The notes beneath the pieces are model-generated. The model did no database searches. It was not told where the DNA came from and saw only the letters and a list, made by a program, of their open reading frames with translations. DNA of 64,000 nucleotides, from positions 1 through 64,000 of the forward strand of contig DDJQ01000111.1 of the NCBI GenBank assembly GCA_002339125.1. Reading direction: 5' to 3'. Of this stretch, positions 29,083 to 38,293 are shown in pieces. Source of the DNA: Alteromonadaceae bacterium UBA2620. Lineage in GTDB: Bacteria > Pseudomonadota > Gammaproteobacteria > Enterobacterales > Alteromonadaceae. The position numbers and the translations under genes were made by a program. Position 1 is the stretch's first letter; each line of letters begins with the position of its first letter.

Positions 29083-29904
29083 TTACTGATTGCCGGGCGC
29101 CTGAGGCTCGGCAAACATGTTTAAGTCGCCCAGCATCTGTTTTAATACCCCGCTTCGGGTAAACTCCTCAAGCTTATTGTTTATGGCTTTAAACAGGCGT
29201 TCATGGCCGGGGTGACAAACCAGGGTATCGCGCATAGTCAGCGGCGAAAACGCTTTGTCATAAGGTAGTTCAGACATCCCCAGTTCTTCGTAGGCAAACA
29301 ACACATCCGGATAAAAAGAGAAGATGTAATCGACTTTATGATCTTTAAGCATCTGCACATTTTCGGTTTCGCTGCTGACCTCAAAAAGGTGCATCACGCG
29401 CTCGGCGATCCCCTGCATTTCACTACTCAATGGTGTACCGCGCACAATGCTTAACACTGCATGATCGGGAATATCACTGGCCTGGCGTACTAAATGTTGT
29501 TCATCGCGGGAAATTACTCTCACCATGGCCTTATTTAGTGGCACACTGATCAGCACATCCTGCAAGTCGAGGCTGGCATCTTCTAAATCAAAGGTCGCAA
29601 TCCCCGGCGCATAACAGGCAAATTGTTTATTCACAAATCCGCGTTTGGCCCGGGACATTGGCATCACAATGATCTCAACCTGGTCAGCCAGCCCGCTTTC
29701 TACCAGCGCACGCTGGAGAATTTCGTAGTAAACCCCTGAGCCCTGGTGTTCACCGGGAATATGGAAAAGCCCTGTTAACTGTGCGCCAACAATGACCTTT
29801 TTAGCGCCGGTTTCACTTGCCACCGGCCAGGCTACCAATGCGGCGACTGCCGCAAGCATTATCATAACGTATCGCAACAAATCTCTTTTCCCGGGCTTAT
29901 GCAC
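29083..29904 (-). CDS. Periplasmic solute-binding protein, family-3 type
   Basis: 273 residues starting with GTG. A hydrophobic leader (about 10-30, ending WPVASETGA) is followed by a two-lobed binding fold with GVYYEILQRALVESGL, VEIIVMPMSRAKRGFVNKQFACYAPG and MLKDHKVDYIFSFYPDVLFAYEELG. No ABC permease or ATPase genes are near, as is usual for orphan proteins of this type in Alteromonadales. It may bind a small polar compound or act as a sensor subunit. It is convergent with the Kef gene. Confidence 0.82.
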   Translation of the reverse strand: MHKPGKRDLLRYVMIMLAAVAALVAWPVASETGAKKVIVGAQLTGLFHIPGEHQGSGVYYEILQRALVESGLADQVEIIVMPMSRAKRGFVNKQFACYAPGIATFDLEDASLDLQDVLISVPLNKAMVRVISRDEQHLVRQASDIPDHAVLSIVRGTPLSSEMQGIAERVMHLFEVSSETENVQMLKDHKVDYIFSFYPDVLFAYEELGMSELPYDKAFSPLTMRDTLVCHPGHERLFKAINNKLEEFTRSGVLKQMLGDLNMFAEPQAPGNQ

Positions 29905-30003
29905 AAAACTGTCTGCTACTAAACTCTATGCACAGGAGTGATATGCTGCAAGCTGAACGGGTTAATTACACATCATCCTTTAGGATAAGAAATAGCCGGA
30001 AAG

Positions 30004-31032
30004 TTAGTCAGACAAAGCCTGCAGGCGCCGTTGTTTCGGGCTTTGCTGATACCAGCGTTTAAATGCACGGGTAAAGTTACCGGCACTGGTAAAACCTAAG
30101 CGGTAACCGACTTCACTTAAAGGTAAATGGCCGGTTTCTACCCACAATAACGCCTGCCGACTGCGCAGGGCATCCACCACAATCTGGAAGCTACTGCCTT
30201 TGTCGGCCAATCGTCGCTGCAAGGTACGCGAACTCAGCCCAAGACGTTGTGCCGCCTGCCCAAGGGTTAATTTGCCCAGTGGCAGGTGATTTAACAGCAA
30301 TGACTCCAGTTGGCCGCGCAGATCGCTGCGATCAAAGCGCGCCAGATAATCGGCTACCAGCGCGTCATTTTGTGCCGCAAGCTCCGGACTGGCAGTTAAC
30401 AACGGCTGATGCATCACCGCCTCGCTAAACGATATCGTGTCGTGGGCCGCATTAAAAAACACCGGGCACTTAAACACCCGCTGCCAGGGCGTTGGATCTG
30501 CTGGTTGCGGTCGACTCAGCGATACCTGCAACGGCACTAAGCCGGGCTCAAAAATATGTCTGGCGGTAAGCATACAGGTGCCCATAAACGCGTCGGTCTC
30601 AGCCGCGCTCCAATGGTCAATAGTAAGGCTTTTATGCAGGCTGATATCAACCTGATTATTCGACTCACTGATGTTAAGCGTACCGTAGTCGGCAAACATC
30701 CGGAAATTAGCAGCCAGCCGCTCAAAACCCGCCATCAGCGTGTTACTGGCCCAAATAGCAAAACCCAGTGCCTGCCATGAAGTGGGCCGGACAAACCGGG
30801 CTACGGTTAGCCCTACCGCTTCATCCTGAGTCAGACTCTCCACCAGACGCCACAAGCGATTTAGCTCGGCAAGAGAATAGCGGGTTTCGGGTTGAGCAGC
30901 CTGGACAGGATCTATCCCTACACGGCTAAGCAGACTCTGACCATCAAGCTGATAAGCATTCATTGCCCTGCTGATGACCAACGGCCAGCTGCCGATAACA
31001 CTATGAGATTGCGCGATATTGTAGTCTTTCAT
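30004..31032 (-). CDS. AraC-family regulator (OruR/ArgR-like, PF12625 N-terminus)
   Basis: 342 residues from the ATG at MKDYNIAQSH, which has AGGA seven bases upstream; a longer start is possible. The N-terminal ligand domain carries LLSRVGIDP and RYSLAELNRLWRLVESLTQDEAVGL. The C-terminal AraC DNA-binding domain (about 235-340) has two helix-turn-helix units: LTLGQAAQRLGLSSRTLQRRLADKGSSF and LPLSEVGYRLGFTSAGNFTRAFKRWYQQSPKQRR. It is divergent from the acyl-CoA ligase across about 150 bases and is the obvious candidate to control it. Confidence 0.92.
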   Translation of the reverse strand: MKDYNIAQSHSVIGSWPLVISRAMNAYQLDGQSLLSRVGIDPVQAAQPETRYSLAELNRLWRLVESLTQDEAVGLTVARFVRPTSWQALGFAIWASNTLMAGFERLAANFRMFADYGTLNISESNNQVDISLHKSLTIDHWSAAETDAFMGTCMLTARHIFEPGLVPLQVSLSRPQPADPTPWQRVFKCPVFFNAAHDTISFSEAVMHQPLLTASPELAAQNDALVADYLARFDRSDLRGQLESLLLNHLPLGKLTLGQAAQRLGLSSRTLQRRLADKGSSFQIVVDALRSRQALLWVETGHLPLSEVGYRLGFTSAGNFTRAFKRWYQQSPKQRRLQALSD

Positions 31033-31182
31033 TCGGTTATCCTGAGGTTGGTAGGCGCAGCTTATACAGCCAATATTATCTTTATACGCCAATCATAAAT
31101 CCTAACACGCCAACCCCTTGCGCGTTAACCTATTTAAAACAACACTATTACAAAACAACCCGTTAAACACCGGAGCCGTGTG

Positions 31183-32826
31183 ATGCCTGTAAAAATTCTT
31201 CAAGGGGCAGAAAATGCCCACGCCTACCCTCTTCTGATTAAACAAATTTTTGCCTCAGCCGGTCGTTTTGAACCAGACAACCAGATCATTTACCGCGGCG
31301 AGCAGTCTTTTAGCTACAGTGAATTCACCCGGCGGGTACAACAACTGGCCAATGCGCTGAAAGCAGCCGGGGTAGAAGCCGGTGATACGGTTGCGGTGAT
31401 GGACTGGGACAGTCACCGCTACCTTGAATGCTATTTTGCTGTGCCCATGCTGGGCGCCATTTTGCATCATGTAAATATTCGATTGTCACCCGAACAGGTG
31501 GCCTACACCATGAATCACGCCGAAGATAAACTGGTGCTGGTACACGATGATTTTCTCCCCCTTGCCGATCAGCTGGCGGCGCAGCTGCCCACCGTACAAG
31601 GCTACATTCGTTTGAGTGACGGCGGCACGCCGCCCGCCACGCCCAATATGAGTGTGCTTGGCGAATACGAATCATTATTGGCAGAACAGAGCAGCGAATG
31701 CGATTTTCCCGATTTTGATGAAAACAGTGTCGCCACCACTTTTTACACCACAGGCACTACCGGTAATCCCAAAGGTGTGTATTTCAGCCATCGTCAGTTA
31801 GTGCTGCATACCATCAACATGGTGGGCATGCTGGGCAGCTATGAAGGCTTGCCGCTGCTCCGCTCCAATTCGGTTTATATGCCCATTACGCCGATGTTCC
31901 ATGTGCATGCCTGGGGCGTTCCCTATGCGGCTGTGATGCTTAACTGCACGCAGATTTATCCGGGGCGGTATGAGCCCAATCTGTTAGTAGACCTGATTAA
32001 GCAATACAAAGTCGATTTTTCGCACTGTGTGCCTACTATTTTGCAAATGCTATTGGGCTGCGAGAAAGGCCACACAACGCGGCTGGATGGCTGGAAGATC
32101 CTTATTGGCGGCAGTGCGCTGCCAAAGGGGCTGGCCAAAGCCGCCATGGACAAAGGGGCTGATATTTACTCCGCCTATGGCATGTCGGAAACCTGCCCGC
32201 TGCTGACCGTTACCCATTTAAACAAAGCGCAACGCGCGCTGCCGCCCGGGGAACAGCTTAAATACAGAACTCTTACCGGCGTGGCATCCAACCTGGTTGA
32301 TCTGCGTATTGAAGAGCCCAGCGGCAAACCCGCGGCACACAATGGTTGTGATGTGGGTGAAATTACTGTACAAACGCCCTGGCTCACTCAGGGATATCAT
32401 AAAGAGCCGGCCAAACAGGAAGAGCTCTGGGAAGGCGGAAGGCTGCATACCGGCGACGTGGCGAGCGTCCATCCCGACGGCTTTGTAGAAATTAAGGACC
32501 GGATTAAAGACGTTATCAAAACCGGTGGTGAATGGCTTTCATCTATCGAGCTGGAAGATCTTATCAGTCAGCACCCGGATGTTGCGGCAGTTGCCGTGGT
32601 GGGCATGCCGGATGAAAAATGGGGAGAACGCCCTCATGCTATGGTGGTTGCCAGTAACAACGAGCTTAGCGCCGGTGATATTCAGCAACACCTGCAGCAG
32701 TTCGTTGAATCCGGACACATTTCAAAATGGGCAGTGCCAGAGCACATCACCCTGGTTGATGAAATTCCCAAAACGTCTGTGGGTAAAATCAACAAAAAGG
32801 TAATTCGTGCCACCCTGGCGGGCTAA
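31183..32826 (+). CDS. Fatty-acid/aryl acyl-CoA ligase (AMP-binding, AlkK-like)
   Basis: 547 residues; GGAG lies seven bases before the ATG. The adenylate-forming signature is complete: the P-loop TTFYTTGTTGNPKGVYFSH, then PMFHVHAWGVPYAA, YSAYGMSETCPLLT (A5), a late GRLHTGDVASVHPDGFVEIKDRIKDVIKTGGEWLSS (A7-A8) and the catalytic Lys in PKTSVGKINKK. AlkK-type ligases activate medium- and long-chain fatty acids to CoA thioesters for beta-oxidation. An AraC regulator is divergent. No other beta-oxidation gene is close. The exact chain-length preference is unknown. Confidence 0.94.
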   Translation: MPVKILQGAENAHAYPLLIKQIFASAGRFEPDNQIIYRGEQSFSYSEFTRRVQQLANALKAAGVEAGDTVAVMDWDSHRYLECYFAVPMLGAILHHVNIRLSPEQVAYTMNHAEDKLVLVHDDFLPLADQLAAQLPTVQGYIRLSDGGTPPATPNMSVLGEYESLLAEQSSECDFPDFDENSVATTFYTTGTTGNPKGVYFSHRQLVLHTINMVGMLGSYEGLPLLRSNSVYMPITPMFHVHAWGVPYAAVMLNCTQIYPGRYEPNLLVDLIKQYKVDFSHCVPTILQMLLGCEKGHTTRLDGWKILIGGSALPKGLAKAAMDKGADIYSAYGMSETCPLLTVTHLNKAQRALPPGEQLKYRTLTGVASNLVDLRIEEPSGKPAAHNGCDVGEITVQTPWLTQGYHKEPAKQEELWEGGRLHTGDVASVHPDGFVEIKDRIKDVIKTGGEWLSSIELEDLISQHPDVAAVAVVGMPDEKWGERPHAMVVASNNELSAGDIQQHLQQFVESGHISKWAVPEHITLVDEIPKTSVGKINKKVIRATLAG

Positions 32827-32832
32827 TCAACC

Positions 32833-32853
32833 GGCGGGAGCCAGTCTCCCGCC
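32833..32853. terminator. GC-rich hairpin between convergent genes
   Basis: An 8-bp stem, GGCGGGAG with CTCCCGCC, and a 5-base loop lie between the ligase and WYL-regulator stops. Neither strand has a clear T-run, so termination is plausible rather than certain. Confidence 0.45.
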
Positions 32854-32859
32854 AGCCAC

Positions 32860-33732
32860 TTATTTCAGCTCTGCGTAGCCAGGCGCAATGGCCAGATTAT
32901 CCACGTCACGTAATGTAAACCGGTTCTGTAACCACAGTTGATACTCGGCTCCTTCCAGCGTGCCGCGCTCGGTGCAGTCTACATTCCAGCGGCGCAGTAA
33001 ATAGCCCGCCATGGCGGCTCGCACGTTTATCAGCAACTGACTGTTTTCCATTCCGTAATCCATTTCAATGGCAGTGGGAAAACTCACGTTCTTTGGATGC
33101 GGCACCAGTTGTAATGGGATCATTCGATGCCACTCGCTGTCGTACTCAGCCAGTTCATTGGCGGCGGGTTCTGATTTTAGGGTGACCTTACTGACACGGG
33201 TCAGCACGAAATCACGGAAACTCTGACTTTTACGATCAAAAGCGCGCACATGCCAACGCAGGCCATTATCCACAATCGCATGAGGCACCAGTTCCCGGGC
33301 AGCAGAGCCACTCGACAAGGACGTATAAATCACACTCACTGCGCGATTATTTAAAATGGCCTGGACCAGTTTTGCGACAATAAATATATCCGGCACATTG
33401 AGGCTCGACGGTGCTTCCACCGGAAAGTGAATATCGCCAATGGCATCAAAGCCATCAGAAATATCATTGGCCAGTTTAGTTAGCGTACGCTGGGCGTCAT
33501 GTTCAAATAACGGCTTAAACTGGCTGGTTTGAAAATAGCGCTTTTCCCGGGAGTCATATTCCAGGTTGTCCGGCGCCATTTCCTTGTATAAATTAAAATC
33601 GCGGGAGCCTGCCGACAAGCCCACTTCAAAACGGTTGATCAAGTCCTGACGGTAGATCGCCCCTTTAAACAACAAACAAAAATCAATGTAAGCCAAACGC
33701 TGACGCTGGGCGAAACTTATACTTGCTAACAT
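32860..33732 (-). CDS. WYL-domain transcriptional regulator, BrxR/CapW-like
   Basis: 290 residues from the ATG chosen; a TTG nine codons upstream is the alternative, and neither has a good ribosome site. The N-terminal winged helix (RLAYIDFCLLFKGAIYRQDLINRFEVG, then SRDFNLYKEMAPDNLEYD and KRYF) has the wording of BrxR/CapW regulators. The WYL core includes VSVIYTSLSSG and GLRWHVRAFDRKSQSFRDFVLTRV, and a C-terminal WCX-like extension follows. In characterised members this fold represses phage-defence operons and responds to a nucleic-acid or nucleotide ligand. No defence gene is visible here; neighbours are an amidohydrolase upstream and a convergent ligase. Confidence 0.85.
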   Translation of the reverse strand: MLASISFAQRQRLAYIDFCLLFKGAIYRQDLINRFEVGLSAGSRDFNLYKEMAPDNLEYDSREKRYFQTSQFKPLFEHDAQRTLTKLANDISDGFDAIGDIHFPVEAPSSLNVPDIFIVAKLVQAILNNRAVSVIYTSLSSGSAARELVPHAIVDNGLRWHVRAFDRKSQSFRDFVLTRVSKVTLKSEPAANELAEYDSEWHRMIPLQLVPHPKNVSFPTAIEMDYGMENSQLLINVRAAMAGYLLRRWNVDCTERGTLEGAEYQLWLQNRFTLRDVDNLAIAPGYAELK

Positions 33733-33809
33733 CCTTTCGACTCGAATAAGACTGCTCAATGCACCAATATGGTTTATTTTGATTCGGTTGTAAAGCGGGC
33801 ATAGCCATT

Positions 33810-35255
33810 TCAGTCCAGCAAAAGATGAATCAGATGTCTGCTCACACTTACCAGTAACGAACTGTGCTGACGACCTTCGTTCTGCAGCGTCATTAGTTCT
33901 GTCCGGGTAAATAACCGGCCATTCTGAAAAACCAGTTGTGGTTGTTGTAACGTGTCAGGAGTAGACAATGGATCTTCGTTGTACACCACCAAATCGGCGC
34001 GATACCCCCTTGCCACTCTGCCCAGTTCATTACTGCGGTTTAATACCTCTGCTGCATTGATGGTGGCGCTTCGCAATACCTCTTTTACAGGAATACCCGC
34101 CTCAATCATCAGCAACGCCTCCCGAATAGTTGCCGGCCCCGGAACGTCCACCAGAGCTCCTGCATCGGAGCCAAGCGCCAGGGTGACGCCCTGTTCATAA
34201 AGGCTGAAAGTTAACTCATTGAGGTAGTCATCCACTTCTCGGTTATACTCGCCCAGCTCCGCAGATGACCCTAACCAGCGCTGAAAGGAAGTCTGCTCAT
34301 AAACCAGGCGCGCAAAAGGATTGATCGCATTGATATCCTGCTGCGCCAGATAAGCCTGTTTTTGGATGCTAAGTAAGGTGAGCTCCTGATTTACGGCCAG
34401 CGTTGGAATAAGTGGTACCTGATTCTCTCGCAGAAAATCAGCAGCAAGCATTACTTTTTGGGGATTACGTTGCTGTTGTAAAAATCCGTCGAACACTTCT
34501 TCCACATGTTCAAAGCTTGCCAGACTGGCATGTGCGGCCAGATTTTGTTGCATCAAATCGTAAGAAGGATGACCAGCCACCGATACACCAAGCTGCATCG
34601 CTTCATCCAGCACCGCCTCATACACCTCGGCATGGAGCCCTTCGTACACTTTGATAAAATCATAGCCCTGGTTGATATAGTCAAGCACAGCCTGACGAGC
34701 CCTTTGCGGGCTATTCACTGTAAAGTGGGATAAAGGATCGCCCTGCTCCACACTGTTAAAAATGGGTGACGAAAGCACCAGTTGACTACCAAACCAGTCG
34801 CCCTGCTCCAGTTCGTCACGCCATTTTAAATGATAGCGATAGCCGCCCATATTACGCAACGTGGTAACCCCGGTGGCAAGGGCCATTTTGGCATAGCTGC
34901 GGTCAAGCACGTGCACGTGTAAATCTATCAGACCGGCCATTACAAAGCGGCCATTACCGTTCACTACCGGCAAATCCTCAGGTAGTGGTAATGCTGCAGA
35001 TTGCACGGTTTCTATCCGGCCATCCCGGATGATCACCGCCTGATCGCTAAGCACCGGTTCTTCTTCCAGCGTTAGCACATTCACATTAGTCAGAATATGA
35101 CTTTGCGGGCGGAACAGAGTTAAGGAGGTACTGCCATGTTCGTAATGAACATAAACTGCCAGTGCGGTAACCGACAGCAAAAGAATGCTGCAGATAAACA
35201 AAACCGACAGGCCTATCGCTTTGATGGGAATAAAATTAACGCTTGAGGTTCTCAT
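33810..35255 (-). CDS. Membrane-anchored amidohydrolase
   Basis: 481 residues from the ATG at MRTSSVNFIP, with GGAG six bases upstream. A TTG that touches the AraC gene's stop would add 43 unlikely residues. One N-terminal hydrophobic helix (about 13-35) acts as anchor or uncleaved signal. The amidohydrolase barrel follows: the metal motif GLIDLHVHV, the probable bridging Lys in FIKVYEGLH, His in AGHPSYD and FEHVEEVF, and the catalytic Asp in LALGSDAGALVD. The closing small domain is RGYRADLVVYNEDPL. Members hydrolyse cyclic amides or dipeptides. It is probably co-transcribed with the membrane AraC gene and the WYL gene. Confidence 0.9.
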   Translation of the reverse strand: MRTSSVNFIPIKAIGLSVLFICSILLLSVTALAVYVHYEHGSTSLTLFRPQSHILTNVNVLTLEEEPVLSDQAVIIRDGRIETVQSAALPLPEDLPVVNGNGRFVMAGLIDLHVHVLDRSYAKMALATGVTTLRNMGGYRYHLKWRDELEQGDWFGSQLVLSSPIFNSVEQGDPLSHFTVNSPQRARQAVLDYINQGYDFIKVYEGLHAEVYEAVLDEAMQLGVSVAGHPSYDLMQQNLAAHASLASFEHVEEVFDGFLQQQRNPQKVMLAADFLRENQVPLIPTLAVNQELTLLSIQKQAYLAQQDINAINPFARLVYEQTSFQRWLGSSAELGEYNREVDDYLNELTFSLYEQGVTLALGSDAGALVDVPGPATIREALLMIEAGIPVKEVLRSATINAAEVLNRSNELGRVARGYRADLVVYNEDPLSTPDTLQQPQLVFQNGRLFTRTELMTLQNEGRQHSSLLVSVSRHLIHLLLD

Positions 35256-35380
35256 TGAATGCTCCGATGTAATTTGTATGGAGCTACTTTGCGCCAGCGC
35301 TGGCCTGTGGGCGACCAGAATCAGGATTCTGCACCTGTTAAACACTATTTTGGACCCTGAAAAATTCTGTACTGCTGCCC

Positions 35381-36427
35381 TCAAACCCTCGCCCGTAAAG
35401 GCGTAAGATACTGGCCTGGCGTTTTGCCGGTGTGTTTTTTAAATACCGCGTTAAATGACGATTTAGAACTAAAGCCAGCGTCCATAGCGAGCTCAAGCAA
35501 GGTTTTATCTGGCGTGGATTTGGCTAACTCGGCCACCCGGTTGATACGCAGTTGATTGATATAGTCGGCAAAGCTCATGCCGCCACCGGTATTAATTGAC
35601 CAGGAAATGTCTTTTACCGAAAGACCGGTATAACCGGCTATATCCTGCAAACAAATACGCGGCTGACAATACCATTGTTGTTCGCGGATCTGACTATCCA
35701 GCGCCTGAAAAATAGCCGCGGCCTGACTGTCTTCGTGAGGCGCTGGTTCAGCGTTAGTTTGCTCAACCTCACTGAGCCCGTTAAACAACGCGGGTTGCCG
35801 GATAAGCCCGACAATCGCAACACACAACACCAGTAAAAACGCGCTCTGGTCGAGCAAATACCAGGTACTGCGAAAAGGCTCGGTAGTAACGCTCTGCAAA
35901 TTCACCCGCATCATGTCCAGGATAAGCAATACCAGCAGTACCACCAGTGTATTGAACAGCCAGTGCAAGCCTTTACTCTCGGTATCGGCTTCACGTTCGG
36001 CCATGGCAGCGTGATAGCGTTTTAACCACCTGAATGCCAGCGCAAAATAAATCAGTTGGCTAACTGCACCGGCCAGCAACATCCACTGCAGATAGGGTGT
36101 TAAAGGTAATGCCATCAGCGTTGGTAAAAAGTGAGCGCTGTCGCGATAAGTTAAGGGCTGCTCGGGAACCAGTAACACCCGCACTAAAAGATAAAAAATG
36201 GGCCCCAACGACAGGCTGAAAGCAGGCGTAATATACCAACCAACGGCGCCAGCATTGAGTTCTTCATATAAATTAAAGCCCATCATCAGGCTCTGCATTA
36301 ACAGCGCCAGAACAAGACCGTTATAGCGCCGTTCGCCCGCCAGTAAAGCAACACCAAGCAAGCCGGTGAACAGACTTAATATCTGAATGATATTCACTGC
36401 TTGCAGGTGAAATTCGGCTATTAGCAC
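35381..36427 (-). CDS. AraC-family regulator with N-terminal seven-helix membrane domain
   Basis: 348 residues starting with GTG behind GAGGA. Residues about 1-215 hold six to seven hydrophobic helices (LSLFTGLLGVALL, LGPIFYLLVRVLLV, LLAGAVSQLIYFALAF, LVVLLVLLILDMM and others). Residues about 245-345 form an AraC DNA-binding domain (ICLQDIAGYTGLSVKDISWSIN and LLELAMDAGFSSKSSFNAVFKKHTGKTPGQY). Such proteins are common in Alteromonadales and Bacteroidetes and are thought to sense a membrane or periplasmic signal directly. The amidohydrolase gene follows about 125 bases downstream on the same strand and is the likely target. Confidence 0.9.
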   Translation of the reverse strand: MLIAEFHLQAVNIIQILSLFTGLLGVALLAGERRYNGLVLALLMQSLMMGFNLYEELNAGAVGWYITPAFSLSLGPIFYLLVRVLLVPEQPLTYRDSAHFLPTLMALPLTPYLQWMLLAGAVSQLIYFALAFRWLKRYHAAMAEREADTESKGLHWLFNTLVVLLVLLILDMMRVNLQSVTTEPFRSTWYLLDQSAFLLVLCVAIVGLIRQPALFNGLSEVEQTNAEPAPHEDSQAAAIFQALDSQIREQQWYCQPRICLQDIAGYTGLSVKDISWSINTGGGMSFADYINQLRINRVAELAKSTPDKTLLELAMDAGFSSKSSFNAVFKKHTGKTPGQYLTPLRARV

Positions 36428-37131
36428 AGATGGTTCCTCTTAGGCTTACTCAGCTCTTGCTCGGTTATGTCTATCCTTTAGAACAGAGCTCAAGTTTAAC
36501 AAAAGCGCCAGATAGAGGCATATCTAATTGAAAGGGCTTTATGCTGAAGAAGTCTTCTTTTGGTCAAAGGACGAAACCGCTCCGCGGTAGTAGTCCTTCG
36601 CCATCAATCAGCCTGAAAAAATTGTTCATATTCCGGATTGGATCCGTAGCGCTGTGTTATGGGGGCTTCGGGCCTTCACACCTTCTACATTTTATGGCCC
36701 TCTGGAGTTTTTTATGACCACCATGGTGACTAATATGGACGCTCCTCAATATGTGGAGTGTCATTTGAAGGACTATTTCAAAGAGAAGGCCAAAGTTTCT
36801 TAAAGTATCGTCTATATCACCCTGATTTCACCTTTGCATATTTACACTGGGGTTTTCATATGAGGAGACGCAGTGATGAGAAAACGACTCTTTGCTTTAC
36901 TACTAATGTGGCTGTTGTGGTTAGTAAACCCGATGCCTTTGGCAATTTTCGAACATGTATTAGTGATCTGCTAATAAGGATTAACAGATCCTATTTTTAT
37001 CTCTGAATATTCGAAAAGCCGGATTAATTGGTCTCGAAAAAAACAAATATTTTATGTCAGTTAATTTTACAATACGCTGCTTCTGAAAGCCAATTCTTAG
37101 TTAAGCTATTGAAATTAAACGATTTAAATTT
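36428..37131. other. AT-rich intergenic stretch before the PEP-CTERM gene
   Basis: About 700 bases, visibly richer in A and T than the flanks. Longest open frames (for example 36758-37006) have no ribosome site or family resemblance and I do not support them. One 32-codon hydrophobic frame is listed separately. I see no RNA gene. Confidence 0.4.
36876..36974 (+). CDS. Possible 32-residue hydrophobic peptide
   Basis: An ATG-started frame preceded by GAGGAGACGC. It encodes MRKRLF followed by a Leu/Trp-rich hydrophobic stretch, and looks like a single membrane span or an isolated signal peptide. It could be a small membrane protein or the remnant of a secreted protein's start. The good Shine-Dalgarno sequence is the only support. 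Confidence 0.3.
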   Translation: MRKRLFALLLMWLLWLVNPMPLAIFEHVLVIC

Positions 37132-37147
37132 TGGCCTAAAGTTTGCT
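37132..37147 (+). promoter_or_regulatory. Sigma-54-type -24/-12 promoter of the PEP-CTERM gene
   Basis: TGGCCTAAAGTTTGCT fits TGGCACGNNNNTTGCW with GG and GC exactly ten bases apart. A start about 12 bases downstream would leave a 5' leader of about 20 bases before the ATG, with AGGAGA in it. Control of PEP-CTERM genes by the sigma-54 regulators PrsR/PrsK is established for exosortase systems, which supports the reading. Confidence 0.72.
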
Positions 37148-37178
37148 TTAAACCTACCATAATAGTCAGGAGAAAGTT

Positions 37179-37781
37179 ATGTTTATTAAAAAGTTTGTTT
37201 CTGTAGTAAGTCTGTTGTTGGTAGTAAGTTCAGCAAATGCTGCGCTTGTTACTCTTGATTTTGAAGCGGATTTGACTGGCAATAAAGGAGCGAGTTATTC
37301 AAGTGTTGACTCAGACCTGTTAACATTCAGTGGTGAAGAATTGTCCATTCGTGATTATGGTCATCAGTCAATCGGCAATGCCTTGGGTGTTTTTGGGGCT
37401 GATACTGGCGTTTCACTGGACTTTAGTGTTTATGTTGATTATCTGTCGTTGGTGTTTGGTAACGATGATCCTGGCTTCCCGGAAACAACAGCTGTTTTAA
37501 CGTTATTCAACGATGCCTTGCAAGTTGGATTAGTTGAACTTGTTTACAATAAAAACGACATTGCTGATGAAACTATTATCGCTAGTGGTTTTGGCAGCTT
37601 TAACAGAGCGACTTTTATTTATGAAACTGGCACAACTGGTTTGGCTGAAGTAATAGATAACGTGACCTTTAATACAGTTGAAGCTGATGAAGAGCCAGTG
37701 GTAGGCGCACCAGCGCCATCTTCTATCGCTTTATTGTCTCTAGCTTTGATTGGTATGGGTCTCCGTCGAAAAGTTAACTGA
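37179..37781 (+). CDS. PEP-CTERM sorting-domain protein
   Basis: 200 residues. A signal peptide (MFIKKFVSVVSLLLVVSSANA) leads to an acidic beta-rich domain of about 145 residues beginning LVTLDFEADLTGNKGASYSSVD. The C-terminus has the exosortase tripartite signal: APAPSS near 176-181, a hydrophobic helix IALLSLALIGMGL and a basic tail RRKVN. An exosortase elsewhere in the genome would cleave it, and the protein would be exported, usually in association with exopolysaccharide. The codons are more AT-rich than in neighbouring genes. It has a sigma-54 promoter and its own terminator. No exosortase gene is in this window. Confidence 0.9.
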   Translation: MFIKKFVSVVSLLLVVSSANAALVTLDFEADLTGNKGASYSSVDSDLLTFSGEELSIRDYGHQSIGNALGVFGADTGVSLDFSVYVDYLSLVFGNDDPGFPETTAVLTLFNDALQVGLVELVYNKNDIADETIIASGFGSFNRATFIYETGTTGLAEVIDNVTFNTVEADEEPVVGAPAPSSIALLSLALIGMGLRRKVN

Positions 37782-37836
37782 TCGGAGTTAATTTCAGGGT
37801 AAACTAATCACAATTAGTTGTGCTTAAATCCAGAAG

Positions 37837-37865
37837 AAACCGCCATCAAATGGCGGTTTTTTTTT
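37837..37865 (+). terminator. Terminator of the PEP-CTERM gene
   Basis: A 9-bp stem, AAACCGCCA with TGGCGGTTT, a 5-base loop and a run of nine T residues; 56 bases after the stop. Confidence 0.93.
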
Positions 37866-38165
37866 GCCTGCTTTGCGAGTGTTAATCTTTCATAGCTTTA
37901 TCTGCAGTAATCTGTTCTATCAAATCTATCTACCTGTTTAGTGACTATCTCAACCAGATGTAAAGATTAGACTGTTTATATACCTTAATTTCACCCTGGT
38001 TACTTTACGCTTAAGATCTGTTTGAAGCAGCGTAGAGTCCTCCATTGATGAGAAGGTGCGCCTGCGTTTATGCATTAGCAGGTGATCAGGTTAAGTTTGG
38101 CAGTATGGTCGGTAGCTTGGGGTCATCATGATGGCTAAGTTTTAACGATTTCAAAGGGAAAAATC

Positions 38166-38293
38166 ATGAGTACACCACTGTCGATTTTGCTGATAGAAGA
38201 TAATCTTGCTCTGCCCAAGCAGGTTTGCAGTTTTTTAAAGGGCTTAACTGGCATGTAGATTTCGCAATGAAGCTGAGAAGAACTAAAAATTAA
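38166..38293 (+). pseudogene. Response-regulator remnant (receiver N-terminus only)
   Basis: An ATG frame encodes MSTPLSILLIEDNLALPKQVCSFLKG, the start of an OmpR-type receiver with the acidic EDN. The frame then shifts at a T6/A3 stretch. The other frame gives GLNWHVDFAMKLRRTKN and a stop. The phospho-acceptor Asp and all later parts are absent. It is clearly a fragment. Flanking sequence up to 38420 shows nothing else I can identify. Confidence 0.7.

Noticed and set aside
35256..35384. TTG start of the amidohydrolase overlapping the AraC stop
   Set aside because: The ATG at 35255 has GGAG at good spacing and gives a normal membrane anchor at the N-terminus.
36758..37006. 82-codon frame in the AT-rich stretch
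   Set aside because: No ribosome site, mixed composition, and it overlaps a better-supported short frame in another reading frame.
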